Part shown: positions 24,627 to 33,372 of the stretch, in pieces
How positions within the stretch are numbered: the stretch's first letter is position 1
Layout: each line of letters opens with the position of its first letter
NCBI RefSeq assembly: GCF_030817175.1
Contig: NZ_JAUSYY010000001.1
Coordinates: 1,116,001 to 1,180,000 of the forward strand
DNA: 64,000 bases
From: Agromyces ramosus
GTDB taxonomy: Bacteria; Actinomycetota; Actinomycetes; Actinomycetales; Microbacteriaceae
Reading direction: 5' to 3'
Translations under genes and position numbers: made by a program
Notes under the pieces: generated by a model
Database searches by the model: none
What the model was told of the DNA's origin: nothing
The model's input: the letters and a program-made list of their open reading frames with translations, nothing else

Positions 24627-27179
24627 CTATAGGGGTACACCCTCGGCCGAGAAAACATGCCCAGATGATTCGCCGGCGTCCAGCCGCTTCAGAACCCGCT
24701 CGCGGATCTTCGCAACATGCAATGGCAACGCGAGAACTTCAACGCCGATGCGATCAACGGCAAGAATGCTTCGATAGGCGCCTCCGTGCAACTCTGCGTA
24801 TTGGATGAGTCCTCGCAGCTTCGGATCCGAGTCGTCAAAATGAGTTCCGTGCGGGTCGATGATCGAGACCGTCATCTGCCCGTCTACCTCTCGAAAAACG
24901 AGGAAGTCAGGATGCAACCCAGCGTGCTGCCCGATCGCGAGTTGATATGGGATTGTGAGCGAGCGCCGCCCGGCTGGAGGATTTCGGTACCAGAGGTCGC
25001 CATCCGAAATTTCCGCGGCGAGAACGTCTCGTTCGAGCTTGTTCAGAGCCGCGGCGTAATACATTCCGTCGTCGTCGACATACAGGTGCTGAGGGAACCG
25101 GTGCCCACTGTCACTCCTCGCGAAAGCAATAGCCGCCGCCTCGTTCTCGGCCTGCTCCGGTGCCACCCTAAGGTTCTCATCGACGACATCCGGTGTGGCG
25201 ACCGTGCTCAGTTCTGGATCCTTCGCTTCCGATCGGATCGTGTCGTACACGCCGCGGCGCCCCTCTGAGAGTTCGCTTACGGCCTTGCCATGCTTCTTTA
25301 GCCAAGTCGATGTGACCAAGTTGGCGTACGTTTGAACGTCATTCACGGCAGTCTGGAGCGTGCCGAGCGCGGCAACGGTGACTTTGTGTGCAACGACATC
25401 GGTCGGGTCCTTGTCGACTAGATAGTTCCAGTAGTCCTCGGCGAGACCATCCTTTAGCGCCCGGGATGCGGTTCGAAAGGTGTCGTCAATGTTATTTCGG
25501 TCTCGCTTGAGCGGCATCAGAGCCGCGCCGGAGCTGATCAGGTCGCCGGTCGTGGAAACTTCGTTCTCGTGGAGCTTGACGTGCTCGATCTCCGCACGAC
25601 GATTCATGACATCCGTCTCGAGTCGTGCGGCAATTGCGTCCATCTCGATATTGAGAAGTCGCTTGGCCTCGTCGGGTGCTTCCGGATCAATGTTGTCGTG
25701 AGCGAGCTCGGCCGCCAGCCGGTGAAGACGGCGGGTGCCAGGCGCTCTCAACCGACTGGGGATCTGGTACGAAGGAAGCGCGCCAAGCAGCTGGAATGCG
25801 GCGTCGGTGCCGTCCGCCTTACCGTAGGTGAGCGTTGCGCGAACAATATCGACGGGGAGACTGTCGTCGCCCTCATTCCTGAACTGCTCAATGACGGCAT
25901 TGACGCCGGTCACGTCGAAGCGAGGCAAGTAACAATGGACCTTGTTCAGTGTTTCGTCCGCTTCGATTCGGCGTGCGAGGGGCTGGCGGATCGTTCGACC
26001 TATGAGCTGCGCGATGTACGTGTGGTCTTTCGCTGTACGTAGGGACACCAACACCTCCGCTCGCGGGCAGTCCCAGCCAGTAGTAATCGCATTCTTCGCC
26101 AGAATTACGCGCACATAAGTCTGATCCTGAATGTGATGCGGCTGCATGTACTTGATCACCCGGCCCGCTCCGAGGTCGAGGTGTTGGTGCTCTGCAAACG
26201 TGTTAACGATGTTCCGGACGGAGAGGCCGGGCCACTCGTCAAGGACTGCATCTACAACTTCACGCAGCGCGTCGTCAGTGGGCTTGTCCTGCAGTTGAAC
26301 GACAAGGGCTGGGAGCACGAGGTTTTCACCCTCGGCAGAACAGTACAAAGCCCACGACGATTCCGCCGCGAGACTTTGCTTGACGCCTGCCCGAATAAGG
26401 GTTGTATCGGCTGCGAAGGTACCAGCCGCCGATGCCACGGGATTGTGGAGGACGATACGGTCTTTGATAATGCCCGAGGCCTGCACGTCAGAGACGGGAA
26501 CAGTCACGTTGCGTGGGGTTCTGGGTTCACCCGCGATCGCCGTCGCGATTGACTTGTGAAACTTGTCGGCCGTCGCCGAGATGCCGACGACGACCGGAAC
26601 CGGTTTGGGGCCGTTGACCAACCTATTGACGATTGTCGACTGATCCTTGTCGGGCTTTTGCTCCACGCCGCGGTGAGCTTCATCTATGAAGACAATGAAA
26701 TTCGACCCGTACTTCACAACGCTGTTCGCGATGGTGTCCCAGATGCTGAACTGTTGCGAGTCCGTTCGCTTGTCGATCACCGAGCCTCGTCGCGCTGCCT
26801 GGGTGTTGAGGAACGTGACGGTACCGGGGTCGAATACTTCCTGATTGATCGATTGCCCGGCAGTAACTGTGCGAAAGCGACCAAGGTTGCCGAGGCGATC
26901 GGAGGCGCTTTCCATCTTCTGCAGCGTCTGGGCATTCAAGGTCGGGTCGCTCGTCACCCACAGGAGGGTCGTGTCGGGATGCGGTGCGGCGATGACATCG
27001 CCGCCCTCGAGGAGCTGCTCGATAACAGCAGTCGCGATGACCGTCTTGCCAGCACCGGTCACGGCTGACAGCACAACCGCGGAGTACTCCTCATTCTCGT
27101 ATGCCGCCTGGCTCGAGAGTATGCGTTTTAGGACTTTGTCTACGGCAACAGCCTGGTACTCGGTTAACGTAATGCGCAC
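24627..27179 (-). CDS. Type III-like restriction Res subunit (SF2 helicase with C-terminal nuclease-like region)
   Basis: This 850-residue protein has an SF2 helicase core: Walker A SAVTGAGKT at 38-46, motif II IDEAHRG with DEAH at 166-169, and motif VI in LIGRTIRQPLARRI. The C-terminal region contains HPDFLVFREVDG followed by VSIIDPHGTHFDD. This occupies the place of the PD-(D/E)XK nuclease motif of Type III Res proteins, but the canonical E-x-K appears as D-P-H. Cleavage by this subunit is therefore not certain. The GTG start at 27179 is 6 bp after the Mod stop, so Mod and Res form one transcript. Confidence 0.88.
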   Translation of the reverse strand: MRITLTEYQAVAVDKVLKRILSSQAAYENEEYSAVVLSAVTGAGKTVIATAVIEQLLEGGDVIAAPHPDTTLLWVTSDPTLNAQTLQKMESASDRLGNLGRFRTVTAGQSINQEVFDPGTVTFLNTQAARRGSVIDKRTDSQQFSIWDTIANSVVKYGSNFIVFIDEAHRGVEQKPDKDQSTIVNRLVNGPKPVPVVVGISATADKFHKSIATAIAGEPRTPRNVTVPVSDVQASGIIKDRIVLHNPVASAAGTFAADTTLIRAGVKQSLAAESSWALYCSAEGENLVLPALVVQLQDKPTDDALREVVDAVLDEWPGLSVRNIVNTFAEHQHLDLGAGRVIKYMQPHHIQDQTYVRVILAKNAITTGWDCPRAEVLVSLRTAKDHTYIAQLIGRTIRQPLARRIEADETLNKVHCYLPRFDVTGVNAVIEQFRNEGDDSLPVDIVRATLTYGKADGTDAAFQLLGALPSYQIPSRLRAPGTRRLHRLAAELAHDNIDPEAPDEAKRLLNIEMDAIAARLETDVMNRRAEIEHVKLHENEVSTTGDLISSGAALMPLKRDRNNIDDTFRTASRALKDGLAEDYWNYLVDKDPTDVVAHKVTVAALGTLQTAVNDVQTYANLVTSTWLKKHGKAVSELSEGRRGVYDTIRSEAKDPELSTVATPDVVDENLRVAPEQAENEAAAIAFARSDSGHRFPQHLYVDDDGMYYAAALNKLERDVLAAEISDGDLWYRNPPAGRRSLTIPYQLAIGQHAGLHPDFLVFREVDGQMTVSIIDPHGTHFDDSDPKLRGLIQYAELHGGAYRSILAVDRIGVEVLALPLHVAKIRERVLKRLDAGESSGHVFSAEGVPL

Positions 27180-27185
27180 GAGCGC

Positions 27186-29204
27186 TCAGTCCTTCCCATT
27201 GATCTGGAACGAGCGCAGGTAGTCGTCATAGAGCCTTGTCGAACTAAACGATGACGATTGGGGCGGCAGCTCACGGGCGATTTGTTGGTACGCAGACTCC
27301 TGGTTGGTCACGATAAAGGCGTGACGGACCGTGCCCACGTGGTCACGGACGTTTTCGATGAACCCGGCAGAGTAGGCGGCATCGAAAAGGACGGCGTAGG
27401 AGCAATCCGAGTTGAGAGCCCAGCCGGCCGGATCAACGTCACTGATCACGGAACCGGTACCCCCAGCTTTGAGCCATAACAGTGGCGCAATAGCGGCAAA
27501 CCTGCGACCCAATGCAACCATATTCTCGTCCTCAAAAGTGAGCTCAAAGAACTCCACGTTCTCGTTGAAACCGCCTGAGTAGGTCGAGCCATCCCGTCGG
27601 AACCCGGTCACGACCGCTTCAATCCGTGGCCTCGTGACCTTCTGGAAGATTCCGGCCGCCTCCCACTCCGCGTCGCCGGCAAGGTGGCCAGCCTTCTTGA
27701 GCGCTCTTGCCGTCTGCGATGCGAGCTCGTTGTTGGTGACGACGATCGATTGACGACGACCGCCGTCCTGAGCGTTCATGCGCATGACTGCTTCGGTCGT
27801 GGTGCCGGTACCAACGAAGAAGTCGACAACGACGGCCTCTGGGTTGTACCCCGAAACGATATTGATCCAACGTGCGACGACATCAGTGTTCTTTGGAAAC
27901 GGGAACTCCCTTGAGCCGATGATGTCCTCGAGGTGCTTCCCAGCCGAACGTCGGTCTTCGCGGAACGAAGGGACCACGGTCTGGACCGAGACTTCCCGAA
28001 GGTAGACCTTCTTTAGAGGAAGAGTTGTCTCGTCCTTACCGAAGTGAATCCGACCGTCCCGGATCATCTCCTTCATTGACTCGGGTGCGTAGCGCCAGCC
28101 GTTCACTGGCGTCTTGAAAGGACGTCCCGTCTGGGGGTGAGCAAGCTCGTAGACAAGGTTCTTCCGAAAGTTCGGGCTCATGAGTGGGCTTCCAAAGTAC
28201 GGCTCACCTTCGCGCACATCATCAACGTGGGCATAGTGCTTGCTAGCAAGAACGGGGCTGCCCTTCGGCTGCAAGGACCACCACTTCTTCAGCGCACGGC
28301 TGGCCTTCGTTGAGTCTCCACCAGACTCCCGCCACGCGCGCGAGGCCGCGTCGAAGACTTTGTCCACGTCAGGCTTCAGCTCTCTCCATGTTGCGCCATG
28401 CTCTATGAGGGCCTCGCGGGATCGGGCAAAAACGAGCATGTAATCAATGCCGTCGCCCGAGAACCGGGCGTCATTCTTTACGTTGCCTTGCCAGACAATG
28501 TTCGCCAGAAAGTTCTGTTCTCCGAATACGTCATCGCACAGAAGCTTCAACCGTGCCTGTTCAGTGTCGTCGATGGCGAGAATGATGACGCCGGTCGGCT
28601 TCAGCAGGCGCTTGGCGTGCTCCAGTCTCCGCTTCATAAACGCGAGCCACTTCGAGTGGCGGTACGCATCCTGGCCGTCGACGTACCGGTCGTTGTAAAT
28701 CCAATCCGAGGAGCCAGTGTTGTACGGCGGGTCGATGTAGATCACGTCCGCCTTACCTTGGTGCGTGTAGAGCAAGGTCTCGAGGGCGTAGTAGTTCTCA
28801 CCCTGAATGACAGCGTGGAACGGCTTATCCCCGCCCCGCTGGATCCGGCCGACCGACTTCAGACCTGCGTAGATCGGCTCCCCAAAATTCTTCACGACGG
28901 TGAGCTTCGACGTATGGACTTCCGCCAACTCACCAACCACCTCGCCTGTGCCGCTCACCTCAACGACGCCAGCCACACCGTTCCTTAGAAACTTGACGAG
29001 GAAGTTCGTCTCTGCGTCGTCCCCGCGCAGCCGAACTATGTCGTCGCGACGCGGTGGGAGTCCTGGGACTTCGATCGCCTCAGGCATATGGTCTTGGAAG
29101 ACCAGTCCGAACTGTTTGCGCTCAGTGAGAAGCTTCACTTGCTCAACAAGGCGTCCTCGAAGCGGCTCCGGGACTTGTGCGATCAGGTCGTCAATGGCTG
29201 CCAC
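27186..29204 (-). CDS. Type III-like restriction Mod subunit (N6-adenine DNA methyltransferase)
   Basis: This 672-residue protein has DPPYNTG (motif IV) at 158-164, and the SAM-binding motif FFVGTGTTTEAV follows near residue 461. This is the beta-class order typical of Mod subunits. An N-terminal helical region of ~100 residues and a long central target-recognition region are present. It starts at GTG 29204 with GGAG upstream. It would methylate one strand of an asymmetric site and give specificity to the Res partner. It diverges from the two-gene module at 29660 across a 455-bp gap. Confidence 0.92.
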   Translation of the reverse strand: MAAIDDLIAQVPEPLRGRLVEQVKLLTERKQFGLVFQDHMPEAIEVPGLPPRRDDIVRLRGDDAETNFLVKFLRNGVAGVVEVSGTGEVVGELAEVHTSKLTVVKNFGEPIYAGLKSVGRIQRGGDKPFHAVIQGENYYALETLLYTHQGKADVIYIDPPYNTGSSDWIYNDRYVDGQDAYRHSKWLAFMKRRLEHAKRLLKPTGVIILAIDDTEQARLKLLCDDVFGEQNFLANIVWQGNVKNDARFSGDGIDYMLVFARSREALIEHGATWRELKPDVDKVFDAASRAWRESGGDSTKASRALKKWWSLQPKGSPVLASKHYAHVDDVREGEPYFGSPLMSPNFRKNLVYELAHPQTGRPFKTPVNGWRYAPESMKEMIRDGRIHFGKDETTLPLKKVYLREVSVQTVVPSFREDRRSAGKHLEDIIGSREFPFPKNTDVVARWINIVSGYNPEAVVVDFFVGTGTTTEAVMRMNAQDGGRRQSIVVTNNELASQTARALKKAGHLAGDAEWEAAGIFQKVTRPRIEAVVTGFRRDGSTYSGGFNENVEFFELTFEDENMVALGRRFAAIAPLLWLKAGGTGSVISDVDPAGWALNSDCSYAVLFDAAYSAGFIENVRDHVGTVRHAFIVTNQESAYQQIARELPPQSSSFSSTRLYDDYLRSFQINGKD

Positions 29205-29659
29205 TCTTGAGTTGCTCCAATCGGCTCGGTCGACTTGGCCAGACTATCCGGGCACACACAGGGGCCATCGCTCACCTCTCCTGCCTTCTCACTCAAGGCG
29301 CTTCCTGGCGCGCCCGCACCTGCCTTCGCGGTCGCATGCTGCATCCCAGCCCGCCCTTCGGATGCGTTGCTGGCCAGACTTGGATCATCGAAGCGTGCAT
29401 CACGATGTCGTGCATGGTTGCGCAAAGGGCAGCGCTCCAGGGCCACCCGTGCAAACGGGACTGAGAGTGGGTCGATGAAGCCACTGAGGATTCCACACCC
29501 CGTGCCGTCAGAAGGCGTGCAACCACTGGGCCACGCAGCACATATACCGAAGCACCTCCCAGTGGCCCAGAACGGGGGCTGCCGCCGACTCGCCCTCCGG
29601 GGGTACGTTTCGTGAGCTCGTGGTAGAGACTGAGACGCGCGACAGGAAAGGCGGTTCAG
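29205..29659. other. 455-bp divergent intergenic region of the defence island, with one inverted repeat
   Basis: No supportable gene. It should hold the promoters of the Mod-Res unit and of the 29660 module. The only clear structure is a perfect 9-bp inverted repeat, CTGGGCCAC at 29526-29534 and GTGGCCCAG at 29562-29570, with 27 nt between the arms, about 90 bp before the GTG of the next gene. It could be an operator or an RNA hairpin. Confidence 0.5.
29526..29570. repeat. Inverted repeat upstream of the unrecognised two-gene module
   Basis: The two arms (9 of 9 pairing) enclose an AT-richer segment, CATATACC. Location upstream of a defence-type operon suggests a control element, but nothing else in the window matches it. 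Confidence 0.4.
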
Positions 29660-30934
29660 GTGGATTCATTCGACGAGGGTCTTCGTTGCCAGGATGTCAA
29701 CGCTGGCCTGCGGAATATCGACCAGAGTTCGGCCATCCTCGGGAATCTCGCCGAGACGCAGCGTGTAGGCATGTCGGCTGGCGTGGCAGCGTTGATTCGT
29801 GGTCGGGATGTTATTGAGGACGCCCAGAATCTCCAGGCGATCGCAGCCGACCAGCTGGACGTAAACGCGTTCGCGTTCAACAGTGTGATTGAAACGCTGG
29901 AAGAGGCCGGTCTCATCGCTGACGTCAGACGCAGTGGGCGCAAGGTTGTGTCCTTTACCGAGAACGTCCCGTACTACTCGGACCTCTATGGGCGGCTGGG
30001 GGCGAGCTGGCGGAACGCTGGCCCCACGGAGTTGGAACAGCAAGTTGTAATGCTCGTTGATCGCCTTGCGCGTTCACCAGTCGAGCAAAATCAGGTAGTG
30101 AAAGAGCTCGGGCTTGATAGCTCCGAGTTTCCCGAGATACTCGAAGTGTCTGAACGCTCGAACTTGATCAAGTCAATCGACCTCGGTGGGGATAAGGTCC
30201 TCTACTCGCCATTCCTTGGCTTCGAGAAGCCACAGTTGATTGCTGACGTGATTCGAGCGCACGGGAGCGATGAACTCGCAAACGCGTTTGAGACCGTCCG
30301 CGGAGAGCAGGGCCTCCCTGTTTCTATTGCGGGCCCAGTGATTGAGGATGCCGTCGCGCGAGGCCTATTGATGGCTCCCTCGGTGGAGCTGCCTACGGGC
30401 AAGTTCGAGGCGTTCGCGACACTTCCGTACACGATTGACCAGCAGATGCTCCGCAATGAAAAGCCTGTAATGGAAAAAGCACTAGCGGTCATCGCTTGCC
30501 TCCGTACCGGCCAACACTTTGGTGGGTTTTCCAGCTTGAGCAGGTCGGCCCTCGTTGCGGCGATCGATAAGCTCCTTGCGGTGGGCAGTCTAAATCCGCA
30601 TAGTTCGTCCGAGCGCCAGTACCGTCTTCTGAATCGTGTCGGCGTCATCCAGCTCGCGCCTGACGTCGTCTCGTGGGGCACCTGGAGGGTCCCAACGCTC
30701 ATTGATACAGAGGACAATCGCGCCGCGCTCATTCTCGCGAAGGAGCTGCTTACCTATGGCGAGTCGGTCAGCTCTCGAATGCCCAATCAAAGCGAGATCG
30801 GGCAACTTCTTGACAATAGTGACCCCTACGGCGCTCCGATGAAGACCGTCGCACGTTACCGCGACAAACAACGAATGAATGACAAGAAGTGGCAGAAGGC
30901 GATCGACACTCTGATGGGTCACGCAAGCGCATGA
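29660..30934 (+). CDS. Unrecognised protein of the restriction island, probable winged-helix repeats
   Basis: This 424-residue protein starts at GTG with AGGAAAGG upstream. I do not recognise a family. The sequence reads as several winged-helix-like units: one at ~60-110 (FNSVIETLEEAGLIADVRRS, then GRKVVSFTE) and another at ~125-180 (LEQQVVMLVDRLARSPVEQN, then KVLYSPFLGF). The C terminus is basic (VARYRDKQRMNDKKWQ). There is no ATPase or nuclease motif and no signal peptide. Its stop overlaps the next start (ATGA). A DNA-binding or specificity role next to the nuclease-like partner is the simplest inference. Confidence 0.75.
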   Translation: MDSFDEGLRCQDVNAGLRNIDQSSAILGNLAETQRVGMSAGVAALIRGRDVIEDAQNLQAIAADQLDVNAFAFNSVIETLEEAGLIADVRRSGRKVVSFTENVPYYSDLYGRLGASWRNAGPTELEQQVVMLVDRLARSPVEQNQVVKELGLDSSEFPEILEVSERSNLIKSIDLGGDKVLYSPFLGFEKPQLIADVIRAHGSDELANAFETVRGEQGLPVSIAGPVIEDAVARGLLMAPSVELPTGKFEAFATLPYTIDQQMLRNEKPVMEKALAVIACLRTGQHFGGFSSLSRSALVAAIDKLLAVGSLNPHSSSERQYRLLNRVGVIQLAPDVVSWGTWRVPTLIDTEDNRAALILAKELLTYGESVSSRMPNQSEIGQLLDNSDPYGAPMKTVARYRDKQRMNDKKWQKAIDTLMGHASA

Positions 30935-32214
30935 CCGAACTCGACCTGGGCTTGAAAGCGATTTCGCGACGACTCTTGTGGCGGATGGGGTTCTCAACTC
31001 GCATCGATGTCGTCCTTCGCGCATTGCGCGTAACGGCTCCCCCGACAAGCCGCACCGCCCGCGCCCAACTCCGCGGCGCTGCACCTGAAGCCTTCACGGA
31101 TCTCGACGTGCTCGGCATAGCCGTCACGTCAAGCGCTGGCGTGCGAAGCTCCATCGTCGACTGCAAGACGGGTGGAAGTAGCATCATTTCGCGGATGTTC
31201 TGGCTCCGCGGCCTGGCGGACTTTTTTGAAGCCGATGACGCGTACATGGTGCGCGACCGCGCGATAAGCAAGGACGCACGGCAGCTCGCCTCTCGGCTGC
31301 ACCTGAAAGCATTGACAGAATCCGAAGTCACGAGCCTGGAGAAAGTCCACCAGCAAACACTGCCGCTCGAGTCAGCACCGCTATCGCTGCTTTTTGATCC
31401 CGACTACATCGCGCGGGTCATTGCTCGTACATCCAAGCTGGATCGCCGGCTGGACCCCCTTCTTGACTACAGACAATTCGACTATTGGGTCTACCCCGAA
31501 CATCGAAATCTGATTGAGATGGTCGAAGTGCTGAATGGCGCCAAGGGAGCACTCGACGGTAACAGCCCCATTCACACTGGCATCCTTATCGACTGTGCGT
31601 GGCTGTATGTCCTGTCCGCGGCCCATTGCCTCTCCTATCTGCGCGCTGTCCACATTTCGGATCTCAGCTATGGGCTTAGCGAGTATCTTGCGGGAGGAAC
31701 GGCGCAGCTCAATCAGAAGCGCGACTTGGCAAACTTGCTCGAACAGCTCAGGGACACGAAGCAGATTCCCGAGAAGGTGAAGGTGAGCGTCAATCCTCGC
31801 TATTTTGCGGAATTGCTCGAGCTGTTGATACGACTCCTGCGGCGCACCGAGGCGCTAACCGATGTCCTTCGTGTCCTCGAGTTTCAGTCGACGATGTCTA
31901 TCGGGGGCGACAAGGTCCCGGCCGAACGCGCCTTCGGCAACCAGTACAACCGTGTGGCAGCAAAGCTCGCAGTTGATGTGGTCGCGTTTCTCGTTGCGGC
32001 GGCTGACCTGGACCCGACGTTCACCAGCACCACTAGGGAACTACTTATCGGCACTGACCCAGAAGCACTGGCCCAGACCGAGGCGTTGACACCTAAAGCG
32101 GCTGCCCCTTCGCAAAGCAACGGCGGTTCTACTGTTGCGGACAACCCCGCTATCCGCGCGTCTGGCAATGAGGCCTCCATCGCGTTGGAGTTGGGGATCG
32201 ATGACGACACGTAG
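30931..32214 (+). CDS. Unrecognised protein with a PD-(D/E)XK-like nuclease motif
   Basis: This 427-residue protein is translationally coupled to the preceding gene. Residues 20-110 look like a restriction-endonuclease core: an N-terminal helix, then FTDLDVLGIAV (Asp57, Asp59), then SSIVDCKTGG with Asp77-Cys-Lys79, then FWLRGLADFFEADDAYMV. This is the D...(D/E)xK arrangement. The remaining ~320 residues are mainly helical with no known motif and end in a low-complexity Ser/Ala/Asn tail. A nuclease effector of a defence system is a reasonable inference; activity is unproven. No frameshift is seen. Confidence 0.75.
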   Translation: MTELDLGLKAISRRLLWRMGFSTRIDVVLRALRVTAPPTSRTARAQLRGAAPEAFTDLDVLGIAVTSSAGVRSSIVDCKTGGSSIISRMFWLRGLADFFEADDAYMVRDRAISKDARQLASRLHLKALTESEVTSLEKVHQQTLPLESAPLSLLFDPDYIARVIARTSKLDRRLDPLLDYRQFDYWVYPEHRNLIEMVEVLNGAKGALDGNSPIHTGILIDCAWLYVLSAAHCLSYLRAVHISDLSYGLSEYLAGGTAQLNQKRDLANLLEQLRDTKQIPEKVKVSVNPRYFAELLELLIRLLRRTEALTDVLRVLEFQSTMSIGGDKVPAERAFGNQYNRVAAKLAVDVVAFLVAAADLDPTFTSTTRELLIGTDPEALAQTEALTPKAAAPSQSNGGSTVADNPAIRASGNEASIALELGIDDDT

Positions 32215-32337
32215 AGCTCCGGCGCGCACGGTGGCTAACGCGGCCGCTGAGCGGCAACGGTCGTCGACGGCTCAGTCCTCCTTCGTGGGGTGTGGAGACT
32301 CAATGCTTCCGATCACAGCTGCCGCTATCGTTTGGGC

Positions 32338-32448
32338 ATGCCTGCCGATATCTTGCACATGCCGCCGACCTTCAATGAGCAATGGTGGTCTACTGAGCCC
32401 CAGTTGCATAGCTGGGAAGTCAAGGAAGCGCCAGAGCGTCGTGGTTAG
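32338..32448 (+). CDS. Possible small ORF or gene fragment
   Basis: An ATG-to-TAG frame of 36 codons encodes MPADILHMPPTFNEQW and a further short W/E-rich stretch. Its amino-acid make-up looks more like protein than the surrounding frames, but there is no SD site and no recognised family. It lies in the gap to the right of the defence island and may be the remains of a lost gene. Confidence 0.2.
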   Translation: MPADILHMPPTFNEQWWSTEPQLHSWEVKEAPERRG

Positions 32449-32491
32449 TGACGCTGCACGACCCAACTCGCGGCGCGGGGTGTGACATCCC

Positions 32492-33235
32492 TCAATGCGC
32501 GTTCACCATCGCGATCGCCTGCGCGTACGTCCCGTTGACCTCGGAGAAGCGCAGCGGCTTGACTCGCTCGACGAGGATCTCGGTGGCGTCCGGCTGGCTG
32601 GCCAGGAGCGACATGGTCTCGTCGATGTAGTCCTCGAGCGGGAGGAACGACTCGATCTGCGACCCGCCGGGCATGAGCTCGGTGCGAACAGCCGGCGGAA
32701 CGAGCTCGATGACCTGCACAGAGGTGCCGGCGAGTTGCAGCCGGATGCTCTCGCTGAACTGGTGGATGAACGCCTTCGAGGCGTTGTAGCTCGGCGTCAT
32801 GCGACGCGGGGTGTGGGCGAGGCCCGACGAGACCGTCATGATCGTGGCATCCGGTCGGGTCTGCAGGTGCTCGATGAAGGCGGCGACGAGACGCACGGGT
32901 CCGAGCACGTTGGTGTCGATCGTGCGCTCGGCGGTGTCGAGGAAGCCGGCCGTCGTGACATCCTCGGCGACCATGATGCCGGCCATCGCGATGAGCACGT
33001 TCAGGTCGGGGTGGGCGGCGAGCACCGCATCGCGGGCGCTCAGCACCGGGGCCGGATCGCTGACGTCGATCGTGACGGTGTCGAAGCCGTGCTCGGCGGC
33101 GAGCCGATCGAGCACGTCGGTGCGGCGACCGCCGATGATGACGGTGTTGCGGGCGTCCTGCAGGCGAAGCGCGAGGGCGAGGCCGATGCCCGAGGTGGCA
33201 CCGGGGATGAAGATGGTGTTGCCGGAGATCTGCAT
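32492..33235 (-). CDS. Short-chain dehydrogenase, DltE-like
   Basis: A 247-residue SDR. The cofactor motif is PGATSGIG near residue 10, and SSGLAHTPRRMTPSYNASKA contains the catalytic Ser and YxxxK. FIHQFSESIRLQL is typical of the DltE-like subgroup. The start at 33235 has AAAGGAAC upstream. The gene is divergent from an XRE/MmyB-type regulator, a very common pairing in actinobacteria in which the regulator represses the dehydrogenase. The substrate is unknown. Confidence 0.85.
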   Translation of the reverse strand: MQISGNTIFIPGATSGIGLALALRLQDARNTVIIGGRRTDVLDRLAAEHGFDTVTIDVSDPAPVLSARDAVLAAHPDLNVLIAMAGIMVAEDVTTAGFLDTAERTIDTNVLGPVRLVAAFIEHLQTRPDATIMTVSSGLAHTPRRMTPSYNASKAFIHQFSESIRLQLAGTSVQVIELVPPAVRTELMPGGSQIESFLPLEDYIDETMSLLASQPDATEILVERVKPLRFSEVNGTYAQAIAMVNAH

Positions 33236-33372
33236 GGTGTTCCTTTCGGTGACCCGCCGGTCGACGGGGCACCAACCACGATGCGCCGCGCCGCGCTGCT
33301 GCACGAGAGACCCGGTTGTCGTAGGATTCCCGATCCCTCCCTGCCGGCGCCGAGGCAGCGCATGATGGAGGA

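Noticed and set aside
24627..29204. BREX, DISARM or Type I restriction reading of the island
   Set aside because: There is no PglZ, BrxC, HsdS or DISARM set; the DPPY-before-FxGxG Mod followed by a DEAH Res fits Type III.
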